A stretch of DNA of 23,629 nt from the NCBI GenBank assembly GCA_030833145.1, contig JAURHT010000015.1, positions 1-23,629 of the forward strand, written 5' to 3'. The translations under genes were made by a program, and so were the position numbers. Each line of letters opens with the position of its first letter. Positions within the stretch are counted from its first letter, which is position 1. The notes below the pieces were generated by a model, which did not search any database, was not told the DNA's origin, and saw only the letters and a program-made list of their open reading frames with translations. This document shows positions 1 to 7,194 of this stretch, in pieces. The DNA comes from Aquirufa sp. GTDB taxonomy: Bacteria > Bacteroidota > Bacteroidia > Cytophagales > Spirosomataceae.

Positions 1-408
1 ATTGGTGAAGCATACGATATGCCTTCAGAGCCAGTAGATGCGATGAATGTAGAAGCGGTTCATGAGGCAGTTTCTCGTGCAGCAGCTCGTGCTCGTGCAG
101 GCGAAGGTCCTACTTTCTTAGAATTCAGAACGTATCGTTACAGAGGTCACTCGATGTCCGATCCTCAGAAATACCGTTCAAAAGAAGAGGTAGAGGCTTA
201 CAAAGACCGTGACCCTATCGAACAGGTGAAGTACACAATCTTAGAGCACAACATCTTAACGCAAGCAGAATTAGACGAGATCGATGCTAAAATCAAGGTT
301 CTAGTACAAGAATCAGTTGATTTCGCAGAAACATCTCCGTTCCCAGATAAATCGGAGGCTTACAAAGATGTGTATGTCGAAGAGAATTATCCTTTTATAG
401 AGGAATAA
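1..408 (+). CDS. pdhA: Pyruvate dehydrogenase E1 component subunit alpha, 3' part only
   Basis: The reading frame is open from the first base of the window and ends in TAA, so only the C-terminal 135 residues are present. E1 alpha, with E1 beta, is the thiamine-diphosphate-dependent decarboxylase of the pyruvate dehydrogenase complex, which makes acetyl-CoA in the cytoplasm. The visible part carries the family's conserved block TYRYRGHSMSDP followed by KYRSKEEV; the YRxxGHS segment is the phosphorylation-loop region that orders around ThDP. It then has the usual charged C-terminal helix region (AYKDRDPIEQVK). The ThDP GDG motif would lie upstream of the window. An ATG at 19 is only an internal Met. 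A strong terminator follows 9 bases after the stop, so this is the end of a transcription unit. The E1 alpha assignment is firm; a generic branched-chain 2-oxoacid dehydrogenase alpha subunit is the less likely alternative. Confidence 0.93.
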   Translation: MGEAYDMPSEPVDAMNVEAVHEAVSRAAARARAGEGPTFLEFRTYRYRGHSMSDPQKYRSKEEVEAYKDRDPIEQVKYTILEHNILTQAELDEIDAKIKVLVQESVDFAETSPFPDKSEAYKDVYVEENYPFIEE

Positions 409-417
409 AAAATAAGG

Positions 418-442
418 AAGCCGGTTTTATACCGGCTTTTTT
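418..442 (+). terminator. Rho-independent terminator after pdhA
   Basis: A perfect 8-bp stem (AAGCCGGT, 418-425, pairing with ACCGGCTT, 431-438) encloses a 5-base loop and runs into a T tract at 437-442. It lies 9 bases after the E1 alpha stop codon. Confidence 0.9.
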
Positions 443-479
443 ATTGATTATCAGTTAGTTGATAAAATGAAAGTGGAGG

Positions 480-510
480 ATTGAAAGAAGGTGAAATTGG
501 AATACCTTTG
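480..510 (+). promoter_or_regulatory. Bacteroidota-type promoter for the 525-1034 gene
   Basis: A -7 box TACCTTTG at 503-510 matches the Bacteroidota consensus TAnnTTTG. ATTG at 480-483 matches three of four bases of the -33 TTTG element, and the spacer is 19 bases. The start codon lies 14 bases after the -7 box, so the leader would be only a few bases long, as is common in this phylum. The match is by eye. Confidence 0.6.
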
Positions 511-524
511 AAAAAATAACCACT

Positions 525-1034
525 ATGAATTTTATCTTAAGTATCGCAGCAGGACTACTCTCGTCCTATTTATTTTTAGTCTTCTTCTTACTCAATAAGA
601 AACCTAAAATTCTCATTTCACACCAGATCAGCCGAATCCGTTTTAATGGAGAACAAAATTACTTATTCAAGTTCGTCAACTTAACAAATTCAGAGATCTT
701 TGATGTACATATCGAGCTAACCTTCTATAAGCCAGTGGGCACATTCAATGGAAGTAACTTACAAGGTCGAGATATTAAACTAAAAGACAATTTTATCGCT
801 TATGTCCCTCGCGAAAGAGATACAGATCAATTTTCTTTGCACGCAGTTCGTATCCGAACAATTGAACCTTTAGAAGAAACCTGGTTAGATGAATCGTCCT
901 TTATTCGATTAACGATTATTGCAAAACATGCCTTATCTGGCTTCAACAAGGTCTTTGTACAAGATTACCCTAGTAAAGATCGAATTAGTTCAGGAAAATT
1001 TTTATCTGGAAATAGTGTGGAATTAAAAGTGTAG
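525..1034 (+). CDS. Small single-pass membrane protein of unknown function (169 aa)
   Basis: I do not recognise this family. Residues about 3-23 form one hydrophobic segment (LSIAAGLLSSYLFLVFFLL) followed directly by the basic stretch NKKPK. By the positive-inside rule this suggests a short outside N-terminus and a cytoplasmic C-terminal domain of about 140 residues. That domain looks beta-rich, with alternating hydrophobic strands such as YLFKFVNLT, VHIELTFY and FIRLTIIAK, so a small beta-sandwich is plausible. There are no cysteines and no obvious catalytic motif. It has its own promoter-like sequence upstream, starts at the first ATG after it, and stands alone between the pdhA terminator and pxpA. 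A faint resemblance to cytoplasmic beta-sandwich domains of inward-rectifier channels was noticed but is not strong enough to name. Base usage is AT-rich, as for an ordinary resident gene. Confidence 0.75.
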   Translation: MNFILSIAAGLLSSYLFLVFFLLNKKPKILISHQISRIRFNGEQNYLFKFVNLTNSEIFDVHIELTFYKPVGTFNGSNLQGRDIKLKDNFIAYVPRERDTDQFSLHAVRIRTIEPLEETWLDESSFIRLTIIAKHALSGFNKVFVQDYPSKDRISSGKFLSGNSVELKV

Positions 1035-1104
1035 TTGTTTCTATCAATTGATAAATTAATGAGTACCTTTAACGAAGGTTTAATAGTATTTAAAAACCCA
1101 TCTC

Positions 1105-1152
1105 ATGAAAAAAGACATCATCTTAGGCTAGGCCTACTGGAAATTTAAATGA
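1105..1152 (+). pseudogene. Possible remnant ORF or leader peptide upstream of pxpA
   Basis: An ATG at 1105 opens an 8-codon frame (MKKDIILG) closed by TAG at 1129-1131. The same frame continues as AYWKFK to TGA at 1150-1152, and a terminator-like hairpin starts 3 bases later. Two readings are possible: the fused head and tail of a gene that lost its middle, or a short leader peptide in front of an attenuator. The start MKKDIILG resembles the N-terminus of membrane transporters sometimes found next to pxpA, but eight residues cannot prove that. No -7 box with a full match is present; the closest is TACCTTTA at 1064-1071. Confidence 0.25.
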
Positions 1153-1155
1153 ACG

Positions 1156-1182
1156 AGCTTGTGGAAACACAGGCTTTTTTTT
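1156..1182 (+). terminator. Terminator-like hairpin immediately upstream of pxpA
   Basis: AGCTTGTG (1156-1163), a GAAA loop (1164-1167) and CACAGGCT (1168-1175) form an 8-bp stem with one G-T pair, followed by eight T at 1175-1182. It ends only 12 bases before the pxpA ATG at 1195. It may end transcription from the 525-1034 gene or a lost gene, or act as an attenuator for pxpA. Confidence 0.7.
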
Positions 1183-1194
1183 AGATACCTCTCT

Positions 1195-1857
1195 ATGCAA
1201 ATCAACTGCGACCTTGGCGAAGGCATTGGAAACGATGCCGCACTCATGCCCTACATCGATGAAGCAAATATTGCATGCGGATTTCATGCCGGAGATGCTT
1301 TTACCATGCGTGAAACGGTAGCTTTGTGTATACGCCACGGTGTAAAAATAGGAGCACATCCGTCCTATTTAGATCGAGAGAATTTTGGGAGAAAAGAAAT
1401 TGAACTGAGTCCAGAGGAAATCTATTTGCTTGTTAAAAAGCAGATTGAAACGCTGAATCAAATCATAAAAACCGCAGGTGGAACGCTAAATCACGTGAAG
1501 CCACATGGTGCACTATATAATACCTCTGCGAAAAACGAAGCCGTCGCAAAGGCCATTGCGAAAGCGGTAAAGGATGTGAATGAAGACTTAATTTTATTCG
1601 GACTGAAAGGAAGTTTGTCGCTCGAGGTTGCACAGGCAATGGGGTTACAAACAGCCGAAGAGGCTTTCGCGGATAGACGATATGAAAGTGATGGTTCCTT
1701 AACTCCACGCAGTCAGCCTGGGGCTTGCTTTACATCCGTTCAAGATGTACTAGATCAGGTGGAAAAAATAAAGGCCGACACCTGGTGTATCCATGGTGAC
1801 GGCCCTCATGCGTTAGAATTTGCCAAAGCTTTACACAGCCTTAAAACTCCACAATAA
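1195..1857 (+). CDS. pxpA: 5-oxoprolinase subunit A (LamB/YcsF family)
   Basis: PxpA works with PxpB and PxpC to hydrolyse 5-oxoproline (pyroglutamate) to glutamate using ATP, in the cytoplasm. The family signatures are all visible: NCDLGEG at residues 4-10, NIACGFHAGD at 25-34, GAHPSYLDRENFGR from about 53, VKPHGALYN near 100, PRSQPGA, and the C-terminal HGDGPHA. At 220 residues it is shorter than the usual 240-255. The gap falls between the SQPGA block and HGDGPHA, where other members carry an extra strand pair; no core motif is lost. I chose the ATG at 1195 because the protein then begins directly at the conserved strand MQINCDLGE. An in-frame ATG at 1159 lies inside the terminator hairpin and adds 12 residues unlike the family. 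No pxpB or pxpC lies beside it. Its 3' end overlaps the opposing TonB-receptor gene by 17 bases. Confidence 0.9.
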   Translation: MQINCDLGEGIGNDAALMPYIDEANIACGFHAGDAFTMRETVALCIRHGVKIGAHPSYLDRENFGRKEIELSPEEIYLLVKKQIETLNQIIKTAGGTLNHVKPHGALYNTSAKNEAVAKAIAKAVKDVNEDLILFGLKGSLSLEVAQAMGLQTAEEAFADRRYESDGSLTPRSQPGACFTSVQDVLDQVEKIKADTWCIHGDGPHALEFAKALHSLKTPQ

Positions 1858-4330
1858 ATCCAATCGTAGGCGTTACCTGCGCCTTGTCATTTAAGAATTG
1901 GGTCGGAACGGCGTTGCTACCGTCTTTCGCAATAGGTAAACCATTTGTCGTCGCAAAGGCTGAATTATCCTCTAAACGTTTGAATGTGTAGGTAGGAATT
2001 CCAGGATTCACCGCGATGTACCAGTTGGTCACATCTAGGAACAAATCGATGGTCGTTTTCTTCAAATTGTATTTCTTGTCGATACGGACATCGCTTGAAT
2101 GGAAGTTCGGTAGACGTTGTGTATTTAGACGCGAATAGTCAAAGGTTCCTTGGCCTAAAGTCAGGTAACTTGACTTAGATGTGGTTTCATCATAAGGTGT
2201 GTAGGGTGCGCCTCCTTGGTAACGGAAACGTAAGCCAAGTTCCCAGTTGCGTGGGAATTTATAGCCCCAGGTCACACTTAACAAGTGTTGATTATCCCAG
2301 CTGGAGGCGATTAAATTGCCATCAAAACCGCTGTACATACTGCGGTAGTAGGTGTAAGACAAGATTCCAAACGATTTATCGGTCAATTTCTTTTGAGCAA
2401 ACAACTCAAAACCGTATGCACGACCTTTACCCGAAGTAGTCACATCTTCATTTCCCAGAATGTTGAAGTCCCCTCCTAAATTAGCAAATGATATCCCCTT
2501 AGCATTTGAAATAGGCACATTCGCATATTCCTTCACGAATGCTTCCGCCGTGAAACGCAGGGATTCATCGTGTAAGTATTCTAGTCCAGCTACGTAATGA
2601 TCACTTTGTTGGTATTTCGCGTCTTCATTCATCAACACAGGCGAAACGGCTGCGAAACTGGAGTAGAAACTGGAGTAGGTCGGATAAGGGAATGCGGACG
2701 ATGCATAACCTAAAATCGTATACGGCGCTAATTTAAAGTAGCGACCGACAGAGGCATTTGCGGTCAATTTTTCTGATAATACGTAACTGGCCGAAACGCG
2801 GGGAGAGATGGTTTCCAATGGATCCATTCCTGTCGTTGTGAAACTATTCATATCCGTACGGAGGCCGGCGCTCAACCCTAATTTGGAATCAAAAAACGTC
2901 TTCGAAACTTGTGCAAAAGCACCATATTTCCATAACGAATTTAAGGGACTCGTGTAAGAAATCGTAGTCGTTGGATAAGCCAAACGTATAGCTGGGTTTG
3001 GAATCGTATTATTCAAAACTTGGTAGGTACTGTTCGCATATTCCACGAACTGCGCAGAAAGGCCATAATTTATCTTCCAGCCATTCGTGTTTTTATTCAC
3101 ATCCACACGCAATTTATTTTCCGTTTCGCGTGAGGCATAATCAAAGTTTAATTGTGAGGGATCCTTCTTTAAATTGTCCTCATAACGCAAGAAATTATTG
3201 TCAAACACATTTCTAGATAGCGCCACATTCACGTAGCCATTATCCAATAACTTCTTCAGCGAAATCCCTAGCGTATAATTCCACTGATTAATCAGCGGAT
3301 TCGAGTTATAGATGTACAATTTCTCCGGTGTGGCTTTTTTCAGTGTCCCAAAAGAGAAGTCATCAATCGCGCCTAATCCCATCAGCGAAAGTGTGGTAGC
3401 GGAGTTAATCTGCTTGGTGATTTTAAACTGACCATCCCAGAAATTTGGGCGAATCGGGATATCTAAAGCTTGAAAAAGGAATTGCAAATACGATCGGCGA
3501 ACCGAGGCTAAAAACGTGGTCTTTCCTGATTTTGAAAGTGGGCCTTCTGTGGTTAAAGCAAACTCTGTCGCACTTAGACGGGCATTTCCTTGGAATTTAT
3601 TGGGGTTACCCGTACGTTGTTTGAACTGAAAAACGGAACTTAAGGCGTTATCATAACGCGCATCAAAGGCAGAAGAACTCAGCTTTACATCTTCGATGAA
3701 AGACACGTTTAGCATTCCTTGCGGGCCGCCGCTGCTACCTTGGGTTTGGAAGTGATTTAATACCGGGATTTCGATGCCGTCTAGGTAATAGACGTTCTCG
3801 TTCGGGCCACCACCGCGGATGATGATATCATTTCTGAAGCCTCCGCCTTGTGGGCCTCCGCCTACTCCAGGAAGGGTTTGGATAACTTTGCTGACGTCGA
3901 AGTTTCCGCCCGGGTTACTTTTGATTTCCTCCGCTGTCAATCGTTGAACGCTGAGTGGAGATTCGAGGGTAGCGGCTTTAGCGGTGCGGCGATTTTGTGT
4001 AACTACGACCTCCGTTAATTGCTGGTTTGATGGCAGTAATTCAATGTTTAAGAAATTTTCATTACCCGCATTGATGATCACGTTGAAGGCGGTGTATTTC
4101 TCGTAACCTACCGCGGAGAAGGAGATGTTGTATGTTTTTAGGGCCAAACCCGTTAAACGGAACGTTCCTTTGTCATCTGCGTTTACGCCTTTGGTAGAAC
4201 CGTCGAGCGATACAGAAACCCCTGAAATTGGTTTTTGGGTTAACTGATCTATGATTTTTCCGGAGATACGGCCGCTGTTTTGAGCTAAAACCGAAAAAGA
4301 AAACAAGAGTAATAGTAGTGTCTGTTTCAT
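1841..4330 (-). CDS. TonB-dependent receptor with carboxypeptidase-regulatory-like N-terminal domain (829 aa)
   Basis: This is an outer-membrane active transporter powered by TonB-ExbBD. A signal peptide (MKQTLLLLLFSFSVLAQ) is followed by a carboxypeptidase-regulatory-like beta-sandwich at about 22-100, a TonB-box-like LTEVVVT at 105-111, and the plug domain at about 122-240. Plug hallmarks include VIQTLPGV, DIIIRGGGPNENVYYLDGIEIP and the strand DVKLSSSAFDARYDNALSSVF. The remainder is a beta-barrel with many alternating aromatic strands, and the last residues (GFIVEF) end in Phe as expected for BamA recognition. A Gly-rich insertion (GVGGGPQGGG, about 155-164) sits in the plug. No SusD-like gene is adjacent, so this is not a classic polysaccharide-utilisation pair; the substrate is unknown. 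It lies 37 bases downstream of the FG-GAP gene on the same strand, so co-transcription is likely. Its 3' end overlaps the end of pxpA. Confidence 0.92.
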   Translation of the reverse strand: MKQTLLLLLFSFSVLAQNSGRISGKIIDQLTQKPISGVSVSLDGSTKGVNADDKGTFRLTGLALKTYNISFSAVGYEKYTAFNVIINAGNENFLNIELLPSNQQLTEVVVTQNRRTAKAATLESPLSVQRLTAEEIKSNPGGNFDVSKVIQTLPGVGGGPQGGGFRNDIIIRGGGPNENVYYLDGIEIPVLNHFQTQGSSGGPQGMLNVSFIEDVKLSSSAFDARYDNALSSVFQFKQRTGNPNKFQGNARLSATEFALTTEGPLSKSGKTTFLASVRRSYLQFLFQALDIPIRPNFWDGQFKITKQINSATTLSLMGLGAIDDFSFGTLKKATPEKLYIYNSNPLINQWNYTLGISLKKLLDNGYVNVALSRNVFDNNFLRYEDNLKKDPSQLNFDYASRETENKLRVDVNKNTNGWKINYGLSAQFVEYANSTYQVLNNTIPNPAIRLAYPTTTISYTSPLNSLWKYGAFAQVSKTFFDSKLGLSAGLRTDMNSFTTTGMDPLETISPRVSASYVLSEKLTANASVGRYFKLAPYTILGYASSAFPYPTYSSFYSSFAAVSPVLMNEDAKYQQSDHYVAGLEYLHDESLRFTAEAFVKEYANVPISNAKGISFANLGGDFNILGNEDVTTSGKGRAYGFELFAQKKLTDKSFGILSYTYYRSMYSGFDGNLIASSWDNQHLLSVTWGYKFPRNWELGLRFRYQGGAPYTPYDETTSKSSYLTLGQGTFDYSRLNTQRLPNFHSSDVRIDKKYNLKKTTIDLFLDVTNWYIAVNPGIPTYTFKRLEDNSAFATTNGLPIAKDGSNAVPTQFLNDKAQVTPTIGFIVEF

Positions 4331-4367
4331 TTTTGCTAAACACCTAAATGGCTAGAATTGTTTCATT

Positions 4368-6293
4368 TTAGGGGAGAATCAACACCTTTTGAGTCACAGA
4401 ACCTTTGGCAGATTCATATTTCAACAGGTAATTCCCAGCCCCTGGAAGAGGCGCTGGGATGCGCAAGGTTTCCCCGGCATTGACAGAAATTCTCCCTCCC
4501 AAAGTGCGTCCCGAAAGATCAAACCACTGCAAGGTGCCGGAAGATTTCACCCGCACATTCACGAGTGCAGAAGCCGGATTAGGCCACACATATAATTCCT
4601 CCGAGGGAACGATAATGTCCGAGGTGTTTTGGAACAATTGAACTCCGCCAGAGGCTAGACCGACTACTATATCGACCTTCCCGTCGCGATTGAAATCAGC
4701 AGTGGAGATTTGCGCGTTTTGGCCTACCTGAAAAGGCAAACGCTGCACTTCCAGCCCTAAACCCGACACATAGAGAAAACCTGAAGCATCAATGGTGATT
4801 TGCTCTGCATTGCCATCTCCTGTGATATCCGCATAGGCTATGCCGCGAAAAGCGGTTTCGATTCGCTGGTAGGGTTTGGACAAATCCGACCAATCATACA
4901 CCCGAGTGCCTCCTAAATAATCTAGAACCACGAGTTCCAACGAGCCATCCTGGTTGATGTCATAAAGACGAGGCGTTTCGCGAAGACTCACGACAGTCAA
5001 CGCCTTTTCATCGCTTAGGTCGCCTGACTTATATTCACGATAATACACCGCGGAGCCTTTCAAATAATACAGCATCAGGCGGCTATTCACTACTTGCAAT
5101 TGTATGCCAGAAGCTCCGGCCAGCGGCAGAAAATCCCGCGATTTAAAAGACAGCGTCCCATTCACATTTTCATAAAAAGTGACACTAGCGCTTCCTATCA
5201 ACAAATCCAGATCCCCATCACCCTCCACATCATAGAATGCAGGCGAGGCATTGTCCCCCACGTCAATCATTTCTTCTTGTAGAAAGGCCTTGGTTTTCAG
5301 CGCCAAAGCGCCATTTTCAGACCGGTAATAAGACACCGTTTCCAAGGCAGGATTCAAATCCGGCAAATGAGATGAAGCAATCAAATCCAAAACGCCATCT
5401 CCATCGATATCAATAGGTGATCCACTAGCAAGAGATGGAACAGTATGTGGCGCACTAGCTGGGAAATTATAGTCTGCATTGCGGAACGTAGGTTTCGCAC
5501 GAGTCCCCTCATTTTTCATAAAAATAAATCCTGGACAACCCACGTGGCCTATAATCAGATCATAAATTCCGTTTTTATCCGGATCCCATAAAGCTAGCGT
5601 ATTGCCTGAGTGTTGCACCGCCGCAGTGGATTGCGTGCTTAAAACAGATTCTGGGACAACATTGAATGCGATATCTTGGCAATCATTCAAATAGAAATTG
5701 CCCCAATTCATAGACTTGGTCACATACTTCAAATCTCCCGTATTCTCATAATACGTGATAAAATGCCCCGCAGATTCAAAGGCCAAAATATCCAAATCGC
5801 CATCCCCATCGATATCCGTGATGGCCGGAATATCCGTCGCGCTGACGTAGATATTGATGAGGCCATTGAGGCCGGTTGATTTAAGAGTACCGAGCGATTT
5901 CGGGAAGTTATTGCCTAGGTTCGGATATACCTGAATCCCGCCCGGAGTCGAAGTAAAAAGGTCTTTATCTCCATCCCCATCGTAATCCAACAGGTTCATC
6001 CAGTTTTCGATGAGGGGAAAACGTTTTTGATAGCCGGGGGAATACGTAAAACCTCCGCTGGTATTTCTTAAAAAAGTCTTCAGGTGTTGCGCACTGCGAT
6101 CGAAAACGACGAGGTCTTCGCGCGCATCGCCATCGAGGTCAATGGGAAAAAATTGCACCGAATTAATTCCGCCAGCCCAAGGATTTTTTAGTCCAGAAAC
6201 GGGAAGATTGGTGATTTGGTCAAAGGAGATTTGCTGCGCTTTCAGGTGAAATACACAACAAAAAACCAAAAAGAACCATCTGGATTTCCTCAT
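4368..6293 (-). CDS. FG-GAP/VCBS-repeat exported protein with T9SS sorting domain (641 aa)
   Basis: A signal peptide (about residues 1-20, ending LKAQ) precedes a repeat region that should fold as a beta-propeller. Nine Asp-rich calcium-binding loops of the FG-GAP/VCBS type are visible at about residues 51-59, 103-111, 160-168, 237-245, 295-303, 355-363, 445-452, 489-497 and 533-541 (for example DIDGDGDLD and DYDGDGDKD). From about residue 566 the sequence ELYVWPNPAS, then WFDLSGRTL, and a final strand VTQKVLILP match the type A C-terminal sorting domain of the type IX secretion system. The protein is therefore predicted to cross the outer membrane and stay on the surface or be released. Such proteins usually bind ligands or surfaces, but the target cannot be told. 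The ATG at 6293 lies 5 bases after a -7 box. The TonB receptor follows 37 bases downstream. Confidence 0.88.
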   Translation of the reverse strand: MRKSRWFFLVFCCVFHLKAQQISFDQITNLPVSGLKNPWAGGINSVQFFPIDLDGDAREDLVVFDRSAQHLKTFLRNTSGGFTYSPGYQKRFPLIENWMNLLDYDGDGDKDLFTSTPGGIQVYPNLGNNFPKSLGTLKSTGLNGLINIYVSATDIPAITDIDGDGDLDILAFESAGHFITYYENTGDLKYVTKSMNWGNFYLNDCQDIAFNVVPESVLSTQSTAAVQHSGNTLALWDPDKNGIYDLIIGHVGCPGFIFMKNEGTRAKPTFRNADYNFPASAPHTVPSLASGSPIDIDGDGVLDLIASSHLPDLNPALETVSYYRSENGALALKTKAFLQEEMIDVGDNASPAFYDVEGDGDLDLLIGSASVTFYENVNGTLSFKSRDFLPLAGASGIQLQVVNSRLMLYYLKGSAVYYREYKSGDLSDEKALTVVSLRETPRLYDINQDGSLELVVLDYLGGTRVYDWSDLSKPYQRIETAFRGIAYADITGDGNAEQITIDASGFLYVSGLGLEVQRLPFQVGQNAQISTADFNRDGKVDIVVGLASGGVQLFQNTSDIIVPSEELYVWPNPASALVNVRVKSSGTLQWFDLSGRTLGGRISVNAGETLRIPAPLPGAGNYLLKYESAKGSVTQKVLILP

Positions 6294-6298
6294 GCAAT

Positions 6299-6306
6299 CA
6301 AAGATA
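6299..6306 (-). promoter_or_regulatory. Promoter -7 box upstream of the FG-GAP gene
   Basis: Read on the minus strand, TATCTTTG matches TAnnTTTG exactly and ends 5 bases before the ATG at 6293. A TTTG lies upstream (plus 6322-6325), but the 15-base spacer is shorter than the usual 18-20. The close spacing implies an almost leaderless transcript. Confidence 0.5.
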
Positions 6307-6330
6307 ACAACGGACCTAGAACAAATAACT

Positions 6331-6356
6331 TAATTGGATAAAAAATCGACCAATTA
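6331..6356. repeat. Inverted repeat between the DJ-1/YHS and FG-GAP genes
   Basis: TAATTGG (6331-6337) and CCAATTA (6350-6356) form a perfect 7-bp inverted repeat directly after the stop codon of the minus-strand DJ-1/YHS gene. The stem is AT-rich and no T run follows on the minus strand, so it is a poor rho-independent terminator. It could instead be an operator or an mRNA 3'-end hairpin. Confidence 0.35.
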
Positions 6357-7190
6357 CTACTTTTTTGATTTTAAGTCCGCCTCATACATTTCTTGGCAAT
6401 GTGCAGAGCAAAAAGAAACTGATTGATTTCCATATACCTTGGTGATGAAAATATCTTCAGGTGTTAATTTCATTTTACAAATAGGATCTAAGACTTTATG
6501 TGATTTTGAACTGACCTTAGCTATTGATTTCCCTACAATAAACCCAGCAGTTGGGTCCCATTTGTCATATTCAATCGCTCTTGCAATTTTCTGCGCTTCC
6601 GCAGAACCTCGCAACTCATTGACTAAAAACAGGGCTCCATCTAGGCCAGCGGAAACACCAGCGGTTGTTAGTAACTTCCCATCTAATACATACCGAACAT
6701 TGTCAAGAATAGTGGATTTAGGAGCATACTCCTGCAACATATGGGTCGCACCCCAGTGCGTAGTCGCTTTTTTCCCATCTAAGATTCCAGCCTTGGCATA
6801 AAAAGCAGCACCGGTACAAATAGACATAGCCATTTTAGACGTAGCATATACTGAATTAATCCAAGCAATGTTTTCGGGCTTGTTGACTGCAGTCATTAAA
6901 AATTCGCCTGCACCAGGAATGACTAATATATCTACTTTGGGAACTGTTTTGAAGTTGTAATCTGGAAGTATAGTAAGCGATTTACGCATGGAATAAAGCT
7001 TCCCTGTATCTGCTGCAACGGTAAAAACCTCCATATCTTTTGCATTAGCCAGTACTTCTAATGGTCCAGCAAAATCCAACAGCGCTACTCCTGGATACAG
7101 GAAAATGGCCACGTTTAATTTTGTCGTATCCTTTTGAGCCTGTAACAAAAAAGAATGAATGAATAGAAATAATACAAATAAGACTCTCAT
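6357..7190 (-). CDS. Exported DJ-1/PfpI-family protein fused to a C-terminal YHS domain (277 aa)
   Basis: A signal peptide (about residues 1-19, ending LLQAQ) predicts a periplasmic protein. Residues about 25-200 form a class I glutamine-amidotransferase-like DJ-1/PfpI domain: VAIFLYPGVALLDFAGPLEV with Glu45, the nucleophile elbow SICTGA with Cys125, and THWGATH with His145. This resembles the isonitrile-hydratase and GlxA sensory subgroup. The C-terminal 45 residues are a YHS-type metal-site domain: DPICKM with Cys238, then VSFCSAHC with Cys261 and Cys265. YHS domains occur in copper and other heavy-metal transport proteins, which suggests this protein senses, binds or repairs something involving metal. 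It is the last gene of the operon and starts 4 bases after the stop of the BNR-like gene. The enzyme activity is unknown, and a binding role is equally possible. Confidence 0.85.
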   Translation of the reverse strand: MRVLFVLFLFIHSFLLQAQKDTTKLNVAIFLYPGVALLDFAGPLEVLANAKDMEVFTVAADTGKLYSMRKSLTILPDYNFKTVPKVDILVIPGAGEFLMTAVNKPENIAWINSVYATSKMAMSICTGAAFYAKAGILDGKKATTHWGATHMLQEYAPKSTILDNVRYVLDGKLLTTAGVSAGLDGALFLVNELRGSAEAQKIARAIEYDKWDPTAGFIVGKSIAKVSSKSHKVLDPICKMKLTPEDIFITKVYGNQSVSFCSAHCQEMYEADLKSKK

Positions 7191-7194
7191 ATGT

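Noticed and set aside
1064..1079. Hairpin ACCTT/AAGGT as terminator of the 525-1034 gene
   Set aside because: The stem is only 5 bp and no T run follows; the hairpin at 1156-1182 is a far better candidate.
1159..1194. Upstream in-frame ATG extending pxpA by 12 residues
   Set aside because: It lies inside the terminator-like hairpin and T tract, and the added residues do not match the family, which begins at MQINCDLGE.
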